Origin: Hemileia vastatrix
Lineage: Eukaryota; Basidiomycota; Pucciniomycetes; Pucciniales; Zaghouaniaceae
Direction: 5' to 3'
DNA length: 64,000 bases
Assembly: GCA_030280995.1 (NCBI GenBank)
Contig: JASXTE010000002.1
Location: 37,941,183-38,005,182, forward strand
Part shown: piece by piece, positions 34,948 to 45,250 of the stretch
Layout: each line of letters begins with the position of its first letter
Numbering within the stretch: position 1 is the stretch's first letter
The notes under the pieces: generated by a model
Told to the model about the DNA's origin: nothing
The model's database searches: none
The model's input: only the letters and a program-made list of their open reading frames with translations
Position numbers and translations under genes: made by a program

Positions 34948-35655
34948 ACTATTTTTAATTGGTCACTCCATGAAAAAATGAAATTTAAGTTTTCTATGTT
35001 TTTCACTCCAATGATTGTTCAGTAAAGAAATGAGGAGCCAAATTCGGAAAAGTTGGTACATCTTTAAAAACGTTGTCTATAGGCTTAATTATAACCTCAA
35101 CTTTATTCATAGTTTCATGCACATCCTTTTCATCAAAAATTAATTTCTTTGAACTTCTCTATTAACTTGGAATAAGATATTCTGATTATATTTAGTATTA
35201 AGATAATGGTTATATATAAATATTGTTTAATTTTCTGCCTTTGAATCTTTGCCTATCCACTTAAAATTGATTAAAAAAATTTGAGTGTTTTCTCTCCTTT
35301 CTTGGAGTATGCAATCTATCATCTCACTTGCACTACAAAAAAAAAAAAAAAAAGTACTTGGTGTCTACTACAAGGTGGAATTCCTTTAATTCATTTGTGG
35401 TTCGAAACCAAACTCAACTCAGATTTGATGTCATGCAAACAGGTGTGCTCAATATTCAATGAGTGGGGTTCGCGGAAGTTTTACAAGTGAGCTAAAGATG
35501 ATTGAAATCAACATCATTCTTTTTCTAGTGTCGGGATGGGATAACTGAAGTAAATAGGGTTTGCGGTTTAAGATTGAAAAGAACTTTACGTCGAAATCTC
35601 ATTAGGTGGCTTACTTATTTTTTTGTCACCCATAGTGTCAAGTAAGTCTTATCTA

Positions 35656-35689
35656 GATTTGAAGCGAATTCACTTCGCTTAGTCAAATC
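35656..35689. other. perfect-stem hairpin
   Basis: GATTTGA-AGCGAA, loop TTCAC, then TTCGCT-TAG-TCAAATC: a 13-bp stem with a 3-base bulge. No known RNA family was recognised. It could be a structured RNA or chance. Confidence 0.5.
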
Positions 35690-35753
35690 ATTTATGGTAA
35701 AGCTAAGTCGCAAAAGCTGGCGGAATTTTTGACAAAAAAATCAAATCCGCTCA

Positions 35754-35790
<37 letters not shown>

Positions 35791-35846
35791 TATCTACTCA
35801 AAAGTCTTGAGGATAGGCCAGGGGTACTCCCTTTTGGCTAGGCAAA

Positions 35847-36218
35847 TCATTTCTTTGTTAAATTTTCCACAAGCTTATGTAACTTGGTTAGATTAATGTT
35901 CAACTTGAGAATGAAAACAAAAAAAAAGGCATGATTGATATCTTTAAGGCGCCAGAAGCGAGGTAGAGGGGTATCATAAGGAATAACAGAAACCAGGTGG
36001 ATATTCAATGAAGTTGAAGGGTGAAATGGTTGTGCTAGCCATAAATTAACTGGTTTAAAAGTTATTGATGATCTAAAATCAGCAATGTAGCCACCACCGA
36101 GCCAGAAAAGATGTTGGAAGCAAGGGCTAGATATTCTGAAGATTGGCATATTGCAAATCAAGGACCACGATATTGAGCTACTATTGGGTAAAGAGTGTAA
36201 ATAAAAAGGGAAATTCAT
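35847..36218 (-). CDS. unrecognised 123-residue ORF
   Basis: The product has mixed composition unlike repeat-derived ORFs, with aromatic-rich segments such as FQHLFWLGGGYIADFRSS and PYDTPLPRFWRLKDI. I do not recognise a family. It could be an exon of a host gene or a gene fragment. There is no clear promoter, splice site or signal peptide. Its GC content and CpG content are higher than nearby transposons, which is why it is listed. Confidence 0.3.
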   Translation of the reverse strand: MNFPFYLHSLPNSSSISWSLICNMPIFRISSPCFQHLFWLGGGYIADFRSSITFKPVNLWLAQPFHPSTSLNIHLVSVIPYDTPLPRFWRLKDINHAFFFVFILKLNINLTKLHKLVENLTKK

Positions 36219-36805
36219 TTGCTCGATTAGACTACTGACGGTTGGTATAGTGTGTGTACCGTGATAAAACTTGGAAAAGTGATAGAAATGAAATCATCTT
36301 GCCAACAAATCTGCCCCTTTAAGCACTAGTTCCGTGGCGAGTGTAAACGGTTCAACAGATCAATCAGGCATTTGAAAAGAACATAAATAAATTATATTCT
36401 GCCATGCTGCGGTCCCCTATATCCTTGATACGAGGAATCCTGAAAACGTGTATAAACCTAAATATGCTAATTACCGTATAAGAAGTAGGAAATCATTATC
36501 GCCTAGGTACACGGATTTACTTTAAAATTTGTCTGTAACTGTTCACATGGAGTTGTTGTTTCATGTCCAATGGGGCGCATGATCCCAAGAAATAATAAAT
36601 AAATAAGTAGGAAATCATTTTTTAAAAATCATATGTTTTTCTTTGAGTATGCCTGTGAAAACGTCCCCATCGAATTTCAAGGGTTTTTTTGGTTTGATGA
36701 AAAGTTCAAGGTGTAATAAGTAAACTTTGACAACAGAGTTGATTAGCCCTTAGTGTATTATCGTTTTTTATATGTCAAAGTTATGATTAGTGAGTAAAAA
36801 ATCAA

Positions 36806-36813
36806 TATAAAAA
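36806..36813 (+). promoter_or_regulatory. TATA-like box upstream of the secreted-protein gene
   Basis: TATAAAAA lies 214 bp before the ATG at 37020, a distance compatible with a long fungal 5' UTR. It is the best such match in the 250 bp upstream. The call rests on sequence alone. Confidence 0.35.
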
Positions 36814-37019
36814 CAGGGAGATTTTACACATTTTAAAACTTCATCTTCATATTTTTTGTACATACTTACAACTACTAAATTCCAGCTTTCTATCTTGTGA
36901 GTTTTCCATTCATATTGTCCTTTCAATTTATGTGAAACAAAATATACACAGATAGATTATAACTTTTTATCTAACGTAGCTTTTGTTCAACTTCTAGAAC
37001 TTCTAAAACTTTTGAAAAA

Positions 37020-37429
37020 ATGAAATTTACTTTCAACTTTCAAAGCTTTTTTATGCTATTTTTGGTGGTGAATCTTTTAACTTTGACCATCATGGCACAA
37101 GCTCCTCCAGCAAATAATGCTGGTCATAACAATGCTGGTCATAGCAATGCTGGTCACAGCAATGCTGGCCATTGCGGTGAAAGCTCTGCCCATCAACAAT
37201 GGTAAACTTTTTTTTTCTTTTTCGGATCTAAAAACAAATTAGTTAAATTTAATCCAATTACAAAAATTCATCATTTTTCTAATTCTCGGTTTCAATTTAA
37301 AACTTGATAAGTTATAAAAAATGCCTTGAAGAAGGAAAAAAATCTGGCGGTGGTCAAGGAGGTGGCAAGTCTGGTGGATCCGCCGGCGGCGGTTCTGGTG
37401 GCTCAAGACCAAAACCCCCCAAAAAATGA
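37020..37429 (+). CDS. small secreted repeat/cysteine protein, two exons (99 aa); effector-like candidate
   Basis: Exon 1 is 37020-37201 and exon 2 is 37312-37429. The 110-bp intron has a GTAAAC donor, a TTCTAATTC branch-like site and a GATAAG acceptor. Residues 1-26 form a signal peptide (hydrophobic core FFMLFLVVNLLTLTIMAQA). The mature part has four pentapeptide repeats of the NAGH(N/S) type at about residues 33-52. Then comes HCGESSAHQQ-CYKKC, with cysteines spaced C-x8-C-x3-C, the last two created by splicing. A Gly/Lys/Ser-rich tail ends in PKPPKK. Without splicing the frame stops at once, and exon 2 in this frame is GC-richer, which supports the model. Small secreted Cys proteins of this size are typical rust effector candidates. 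The function is unknown. Confidence 0.72.
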
Positions 37430-37902
37430 TCATAATTATTCTGCGTCGTATTTATTTTGGAACCAGGATGTTAATTTCAAATCATACAAAAGTAGCAATA
37501 GAAAGAAATCCATTAGTAAATGCAGAAATCCTTTGATATGGATTGAAACATTAACTATAAATTTCATTTTATGTACACATAATTAAATAAATAAATAAAA
37601 GATTGTATAGTTCTTTTGTATCTTTTTTAAAAAAATCATATGTGATAGATTATAAGTTAAATATATATTTTGCTTTTTTTCTGGTTAAAAAATGATCACT
37701 CAACCCCAAATAAAAAGTTTTAATTGCGTTTCACTACCGGTAATCTTGACTCACAACTAACCTACATCTCCAAGTGCAAGTTTTCATTTGAGTTCCAATA
37801 GAAACGAAAGAAAACTCAAATTGAAATTATTTCAATATGAAAATATTTCAAGTTGAATAACCAGATTTGAGACAATCATATAATATTCACTGGGGACAAA
37901 AC

Positions 37903-38302
37903 TGTGTCACGTTTGTGTTTCAGGTGTCAAGGTCCCACATGCAAAACATGACAAAGAGTCTCACAAAATACATGACATGATGACTTGCACTTGTCACATT
38001 TTGTTTGTGGAACTTGATGTCTTGTAAAAAAGTGTGACATGGGGTCTTGCACTGTGTCATGTTTTGGTGCAGCACATTGACACCCAAACTTGAAATGTGG
38101 CACTGTTTTGCCTGCAAAGCCTAAGGGAGTAATAGTGCTGGGTGCTGCATTCAGCTTGGTAAAGCCTAATGGACATGCAACCAGTGTAATAAATTTGCAG
38201 TCAGTTGGACAGGCATCCAATGTGTCTATGCTAGGACTTTTGCACAATTGTTGTGTTCTTTGTTGTTGTTGTTGTTGTTGCTTGTCACGCGCCACGTGAC
38301 AC
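37903..38302. repeat. possible 0.4-kb element with TGTCACGT ends
   Basis: TGTGTCACGT (37903) faces its reverse complement ACGTGACACA (38293). The sequence between is richer in GC and contains a GTT run (38258-38280). No target duplication was found, so the boundaries are tentative. Confidence 0.35.
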
Positions 38303-38305
38303 ACA

Positions 38306-39283
38306 AGGCAAAAGCAGCTCATTAAATCAATAAAACAGAGGTCTAAATCCATACTCGAAGCGCAGAAAGCAATTCTACATAGCAACTGCAACTTTCCTTT
38401 GTGTACTCACTATTCAATTGCGCTAGTCTAAACCCTAAATCTAAATTAGTCAATCTCTCAATAGTGTGTCTTAGTCTTTTCCTCAATAAGTGATGCACAG
38501 CGCATAGTCAATGTAATTGTCCGCTAAAAAGGTTTATTAAAGTATCTGTGGGTTATTAAAAAGGGGTAGTGAGCATGGACAGAATGGTTAGTGGAGGATT
38601 AAAGGGTTAATGGATGTTAGTGAGGAGGGTCCAGGTGTAACGGGTGTAATTTTGGTGGTCTGTGGTGAACAGAATGATGGATGGGTATGAGGTCAATGCG
38701 AGGAGGAGTAAAGGATATAAAAGGGGTTGGATTTTGGTTTGACATTCTTTAGAATTAAATTATAAAGCATATATAAAGTTAATAGTGGTAAAGCTTCAGG
38801 TTAAATCATTATTATTGTATCTTTCCTTAGTTTTCTCAGTATTTATTTCTCAATCCTAAATCTTTGATTATTGAGTTTCCAACCCTTTGTGAGATCTTAA
38901 AGAATATTGATATTACCTTTAAATTATATTAGAATTCTTATCAAAAATATCTCAAAGCAGTAGTTCTTTCTTCGAGTCATCTTTGAATCACTTCCTCGAA
39001 CATTTCCTCTGTGCTTCAAAGAAGTTTCTAAATGACTCTCCTCATCTCACTTCCAGGAACACCCTCAACCTTGTGCGTAGGTTGTCTGGTGACGTTGCTG
39101 TTGTAGTGTGATTGGTTTGATTGTTTTAGTATGTAGATAGAAAATTCTAGCTTTCAGGTTTTGATAGGTTTATAATCCAATTTCTTTTCTGGTATTCCAG
39201 CTTGGGACCTAGAATAATGTGAATTCTTATTAAGTTTTTCAGATTATAATAGCATCTGTCTCCTAACTTGAGAATAATACGGA
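38306..39283. other. unclassified region, perhaps LTR-derived
   Basis: A TATA-like GATATAAAAGGGG (38714) and a downstream TCTGGTGACGTTGC motif (39088) resemble an LTR promoter and the end of its transcribed region. No paired repeat or target duplication was found in the window. No ORF. Confidence 0.3.
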
Positions 39284-39288
39284 AAATT

Positions 39289-41972
39289 TGTCAGTATATG
39301 CTAGTACTTAAGTATGATTCAATAGTAAATATTAATGGTCCTACTACTTAATAATAAATTATTTATAGATTAAACCTAAGGGAAAGACTAATAAAACTGT
39401 TATACTCAATTGTTAACTCACAATATTTGGATTGGTGTGGACTAGTGGTGGAAAATAGGCTAATAATATATATTTATAGCTAATATAAAGATAATATCAA
39501 TTTATAAGGGCTTTAAAAGATATTTTTATATGCTAATAATTGTTTAATATTGTTTATTTGATGTGTAGTAAGTAAGTGATGTCCAATAACCCACCAAATC
39601 CTCCTTTACTTATACCTAAATCCACTTGAGTGCAGAGACCTTCAATCCAGATGATGTCACTGCTATTCCCAGAAATTACGGAACTGTGAGGGATCATCAC
39701 CTCCCCATGGCATCCACTTCAAGCAGTTTCAACACCAAGTCCTCCAGTAAGGGCCCTCCATCACAATTAATGATATCATACACCCATACCATAAATAGAG
39801 AAAACAGATAAAAGTGGATACCATAGGGAAACAAGTAAAATAACTCACCCAAAGATAATAAAATGAAAACCAAAGCATATAAAGGAATAAAATCAACTTT
39901 TCAAGCCCCCAATAGCATCCCCAAGCATCAACATTAGCCCTGTAATCATATCCCAACTCATAAATCTGTGAAAATCCATTAAAGGAAGCAGATTGTCAAG
40001 CTGACGTCAAGTACAAAGATGTGAACTAGCTTGAATGGTCAGTTGTCTAGAAGATTTTAATGGTCCTATATGAATACTGTAGTACAAATCCAACAAATAG
40101 TAAAATATAATAAAAAATAAAGGTTTCAGTAATAAAATTCTCACTATTCTTATATGTGGCTTACAATCTTTTTAGTTGGTAGAAAAATAAATTTAATAAT
40201 TCAGATACTATTTGAAAGTCTTATAAAAGTACTAATTGATATGTATTGTCATTTATTTGGTTATATTGGTTAAATTGTAATGATAAAGAATGAAGAAATA
40301 CAACCAAAAACCCTCCACCTTTTATACACAATGAGTTCCCCAATGATTCCCTTGATTTACCACCCAATACACAGTTAATGACGCCTCTAAACAACTAATA
40401 GAAATGCCCATCAACATTCCCAGTAATCCATGACATAATTAGAAGAGTAACAACCATCAAAATCCTGTATTAATAAAGAAAATCCATCAAAATTAAGAAA
40501 TTAGATAAAAAGAGAATATATGCATAATAAACAATAATATAAAAGTCTAAAGGGGAATTTTTAAGGTTAATAATAGCTTAATAATAAGGGAGATTCACTG
40601 TAGAAATAATGGGGCTAATCCTGACATTATACTACGTGAAATTCCCATTCAAAAATACCCAATATTGACTGAGAAACCACCCAAAAACTCAAAAAAGAGC
40701 GTGAGATGTGGGGTAACTACATGCAGTCCTTGGCAGGTGCTTGCACGTGTAAATCCTTGACTAAATTTAGGCGAATTTAAGAGTGGTTATGAAATAAAAT
40801 GCCAAGAGTAAGCTTATTAATGAAATCAGTGCATATAAACAAGGTCAATGCATTATTAATTAAGCTAGGACACTAAATAAGGGCCTGTCCCCTATTTTAG
40901 TGTGTTTCCCCACAGTGGGCGTAGAATGTGGGGTAATTATAGTGTGAAAAAGCTAACTTTGCTAAAAATGAAGCTATTCACACGGGAAAAAAGCAGGCAG
41001 TATGTGGCCAGTACACAGAAGCCATTTCTGGCATAAAAAACACCAAATTTGAAAAGTGTTATTTTTATGCATTTAAATAGCCAAATCAATAGTCCTAAAT
41101 GAGAAAAATTGATCTGTCAAAGCGCAATTTTGATATTCTCAAATTTATGGTGCATATAGTCAACTTTTAAGTGAAATAAAGCGCATTTCTTGTTTTTTGC
41201 ATAAAACAGTGAAAATTTCAGCTTTAAGTGTACTTGAAAATTATGTAGCCTTATACATAAGGTTCTTAAGATTATCCTAACATATTCCAACTTAATATTA
41301 AGTACATAAGACTTATAAAAGGTGGATATATGCGTGTATATAAGGTGTTATAATGGCATATTTTGTATATTATCATAATTTTACTCATGTATATTGTTTG
41401 TGTACTATTAATTATTATTCCCATGTATAGTCAATGTGTTTAACATAACTTATAAGTACTTTTTACTCAGTCCTGGGGATATACAGGCTGACACAGATTA
41501 AGTTGTCCAAACTGGATATATGCATCTGAAAAAGGTGTATATGCTTTTGTAGGCATGGTGAGTCCATTGAATATGTCCATATAACCTAAAATAAGCAGAA
41601 AAATAAATCTTATAGGCTATTTAGAGGGTTAAGCCCGCATATAGACCTATATATACATAATATAACTGCATATTTCACTGAATATGAAGTTTATGCATAC
41701 ATATAAGCTTATGTATGTCTATAAGTACTTAATATCACTTAAGATAAGTATGTTATGACTACATTAGCACCTTAATAAGTATTATAGGGCTATAGATAAG
41801 CTATTTAAATATTAATATAAGTCATATAATAGTATAATAAATATATATATAAGCATAATAACCATATATATAAGTATCATAACCATATATTTAACTTATA
41901 AGCTTAATGCAATTAAAGTTATCTTATTTTAAACATAAGAAATTCTCAGTCCTGGGGATACCCAGGCTGACA
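39289..41972 (-). repeat. solo LTR of the gypsy family seen at 5155-6330, with a nested insertion
   Basis: On the minus strand it starts TGTCAGCC (41972) and ends TGACA (39289), flanked by the exact 5-bp duplication AAATT (41973-41977 and 39284-39288). Excluding the nested LTR it is about 1179 bp, matching the 1176-bp LTR at the left of the window. No internal region remains, so it arose by LTR-LTR recombination. Confidence 0.93.
39994..41493 (-). repeat. nested solo LTR, 1500 bp, second TGTCAGCC family
   Basis: It starts TGTCAGCCTG (41493) and ends CTTGACA (39994) on the minus strand, with exact 5-bp duplication CAGAT (41494-41498 and 39989-39993). A promoter-like TATAAAAG lies near 40320 (minus). 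The first about 30 bp resemble the host LTR, the rest does not, so it is a related but distinct family. Confidence 0.92.
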
Positions 41973-42069
41973 AAATTAGAACAACCCAAAAATTGAATAA
42001 TTTTATTTGTCTATTCACTTTAACTCTATCATATAGTTCAATACTTAACACATTTTTCTCCTGAAATAA

Positions 42070-42276
42070 CCCATTGTTGGGGGGGACTTGATAGCAAGTC
42101 CCCTCACTAAGGACCGTTAAGACAAGATGATGATCCACTTATTGAGCCTAGTTTGAGCTTGGTTGTGCACAAAGGTATGGAAAGGCAAAAATGATTTTCC
42201 AACCATGTCTAAGCTGGGCTCACACAAGGTTACACAAGGGGACTTGATAGAAAGTCCCCCCATTTCCCCCCTGGTG
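42070..42276. mobile_element. MITE with subterminal palindromes (copy d)
   Basis: Contains GGGGACTTGATAGCAAGTCC near the left end and GGGGACTTGATAGAAAGTCC near the right end, and ends CTGGTG. Length is about 207 bp, non-coding. Confidence 0.7.
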
Positions 42277-42704
42277 AAGGTTCATATATCTGTTATTATG
42301 TAGCCACCATAATAGGTGAAGGACAGTTCTGATTTACAACTCCCAAAACAAGTGTGTAAAAAATGAAAAAAATATTTACTTTTCATAATTTGTAAGCTTT
42401 ACTGATGTTAACTCAGTTCAATCATTTCATAAAACTTCCCACAGTGGAAACTATTAATTTTACCATTTGAAAATTTTAACTAATTTTTCTCTTCTTTGTA
42501 AGTACATTAATTTTAACACACTATTTTGATTTACATTTTGTTTTTAGTTTCATACAATCTCACCCAACAAGGGGCATGAAGGAGAAAACAGGTAAACTAA
42601 ATGAATAAAGCTAAATACATGGGATGGTGACTAAGTTGGGAGAGAACAAAGGGCAGTTAAAAAGGGAAACACAAGGGTGAGAAAAAACAAATACTAAGTA
42701 AGAG

Positions 42705-43986
42705 CTATTGGGATAAGGATAGATTATTAGGAAATCTGCCTGTTTCAACAAGGAATTTGGCTATGGTAAATATAGCCTGAGAAGAAGAAAGAAGAGAAGA
42801 GGTGTATATGGGCAATTTGAGTTTAGTAAATTCACTAAGTAAAGAAGGGCGAGAAGCAGAGTAGGCAAGGCAAATAAGGAGGACGTGTTTGGTGGTGTCT
42901 GGGGCATAATGATTACATAACAAACAGAGGGGTGAATCCACTGCTTTGAATTTGTGAAGGTAGTGATTAAGAGGGGAGTGGCCCAATCTGCACTGGACAA
43001 AAGCAGTAGTGTGTGCCCTAGGGAGGGAGGAGAGAAATTTGAAGAGGTAAACAGGTTCAAATTTGCCCCGAAGTTTCTTCATAGCTTCTGGGGGAGGGTA
43101 ATGAAACAAAAGCAAGTGCAAGTGAGATTTAATAAATGATTTCAGAGAGGAAATGGAAGTGAAAGACTCAGAAGAGGGAGCCAGGGGGTGAGACCCATTA
43201 GCTAAGGCGTCAAACAGCTCATTTCCTAGGATGCCTTTATGACCCAGGCACCATTGCGAAAAAATCTTTAAAGCAGGTTTGTGACTGAGAATGAGTAAGG
43301 AAGTCTGAATGATAGCTTTGATGATAGAATCTTTGGGTGAAGAAGAGGAGAGGCAAGTGAGACAAAGGATTACTGATTGGTTATCTGTGACAATGGTGAG
43401 GGAGGGGATGAAGCAAAGGAAAGGGTTGGAGAGGAAAATGCGGAGGCCTAGGAGGATCCCAACCAGTTCAGCTTCAAATATGGAGAAAAGGGAGGCATCC
43501 CCCAGTTGTGTGAGCATAGGGAGAGGAAGGCAAGGATCAAAAGCGGCTGCATAGACGCCTTCTTTAGACTTTGAACCATTGGCATAAACAAAGTGGGATT
43601 GCAAGGGGCGCCAATACACTGAGGACTCAAGTTGGGAGTGGGCCTCCTGTTTTGAGGTGGCAATAATAGGGCTGAACAATGAGGAGCCCATGGGGGCCAC
43701 AATGCAAGATAGCGGGAGTCCATATTGCTGAGAGGAAAATGGGAGGGGAAGAGACAGGAGGATGTGAGGACATGGAGTGGGTGGAGATGAAGCTTAGGGA
43801 GGGTGGAATTGATCAGGGATTTGGCAAGTCTTGCCATGGGGTTGGAAGAGGGGATGGTGAGGAGACAAGCCCAAGCCCTCCACACTACTAAATCCAATCT
43901 TTGTTTTCATGGGAGGTAGGATGAATCATGTAATAGAATGCAGATAGGTGTGGATCTGAAACAACCAAGTGCCCATCTTATGGCTT
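42705..43986 (-). pseudogene. LINE ORF2 C-terminus with RNase H
   Basis: Directly beyond the copia element the frame continues with AIRWALGCF-like post-RT sequence. It then shows VYANGSKSKEGVYAA, FEAELVGILLGLR, TDNQSVI and CLGHKGILGNELFDALA, the RNase H landmarks (D-E-D-D order). A final CRLGHSPLNHYL ... CLLCNHYAPDTTKHVL zinc-like segment is typical of the end of fungal LINE ORF2. The first catalytic Asp reads Asn (A-N-G-S), so RNase H is probably inactive. A frameshift lies near 43650. Stop at 42705. Confidence 0.88.
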
Positions 43987-44470
43987 TTTTTTGTTGAGCT
44001 AGGAAAAGCAAACCTCGTGCTTATCCACTTTTCACATTCAAAAGATACTAAAAGTAAATCTAATATTTGTTCTATTCAACATAATAATGAAACCAAAAGT
44101 TCAAGAAAAGCAGAATCAATTATACTTACAAAAGAAAGGAACAACATTAGGAAAAGAAAGTGCTACGAGAAAATGGCTTTTGAGAATGAGGAAAAGCTAC
44201 AAAAGATAGAAAGAAGAAAGACAAAGACAAATAAAAGTCATTGTACACAAAAGGCAATTTGGGTCATGGAATGTTATGAATGACGGATTGGGGGACACAC
44301 GCATCAATGGATAGGGCATCTGTATAAATAGCCCCCCTCTTGTATCTTAGTTTTAGTTAGTTAGAGAATCGGAAATATATATATTCACTTTAATATTATA
44401 AAATTCATTCTTATTTCAATAAATTATCAGTAACATCTTTGGTAACTGACTCTAGAATAGCTCATTTAAA

Positions 44471-45250
44471 ATGAATGATAATCAAAGTAGTAATATTAGT
44501 AACGGATATGTATTAAAATCTCACAACTATGTTTCTTGGTCCACCATGATGAAGGCCAAATTCAATAATCTAGGTCCTCTCAGAACAGTTAAAAGCAAAA
44601 CTGAAAAAGTTGACAATGAAAAGAACAGGAAGATCTACTACTTAATTATAAGGCACTTAGACAAAGAACACCTGGCCATTGCCAGTAACGAGATGCTAGA
44701 TCATGAAGGAGACGGGATAAAACTGTGGAATTTGTTTAAGTCAAAATATGCTGGAGATAATGCTCATCATCAGATTTTAGCGTTAGGAAACCTTATAGAC
44801 ATAGAGTACAAGAACACTGCATACTTTGTCAAAGACATTAGGGCCACCATCTTCAGATTAAGAGCCACTGGACTCAAATTTGATAACAAAATAGTATCTC
44901 TGCTTGTCCTTAGAAAGCTACCAAAGGAGTTTAACTCTGTAGTTCATATCATGACCACCGATGCAGAGGTTCCCGAAGTAGAGGATATCCTAAAGGATCT
45001 AGAAAAAGACGAACTCCAATTCAAGACTAGGAAAGAAGAAAATGTGGCACTAATTACAAACAAGAAAACCATGAAATGCTACAATTGTGGAAACTTTGTA
45101 CACTCTGCAAGAGAGTGTAGAAAGATTTGGTCAAACTATAAATTTGCTCCACCTAAGAATGTGTCAACAGCTAATCACGACAAAGAAGAAAATAATGTAG
45201 CATTTACTACATGGGTCAGATCAGAAAATAAAAGAGAGAACAATGCTGAT
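44471..45250 (+). pseudogene. copia Gag (older element)
   Basis: The start MNDNQSSNISNGYVLKSHNY is followed by a UBN2/gag-like helical region (WSTMMKAKFNNL ... LRKLPKEFNSVVHIM ... LKDLEKDEL) and a zinc knuckle CYNCGNFVHSARECRK (about 45070). The knuckle has Val where Gly normally precedes His. The frame ends by joining, through an internal deletion near 45235, to integrase C-terminal sequence in another frame. Confidence 0.85.

Larger units (their letters stand above)
34950..36799. other. low-copy-looking region with poly(A) runs
   Basis: This stretch matches no other part of the window and keeps more CpG (for example around 35460-35740 and 36330-36560) than the flanking transposons. It contains A-runs at 35337-35354 and 35755-35788 (34 A), the second possibly a retroposed 3' end, and a hairpin at 35656-35689. 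One unrecognised ORF lies at 35847-36218 (-). Confidence 0.5.

Noticed and set aside
37326..37586. ORF starting MKKEKNLAVVKEV
   Set aside because: It overlaps exon 2 of the secreted-protein gene in a different frame; the spliced frame has the Gly/Lys-rich tail, a signal peptide upstream and canonical intron signals.
38714..39100. A full-length LTR retrotransposon start (TATA box plus primer-site-like motif)
   Set aside because: No matching second LTR, target duplication or coding sequence was found; kept only as an unclassified region.
43309..43891. Plus-strand Glu/Arg-rich ORFs over the LINE
   Set aside because: Antisense shadows of the LINE RNase H region; the minus strand carries the conserved motifs.
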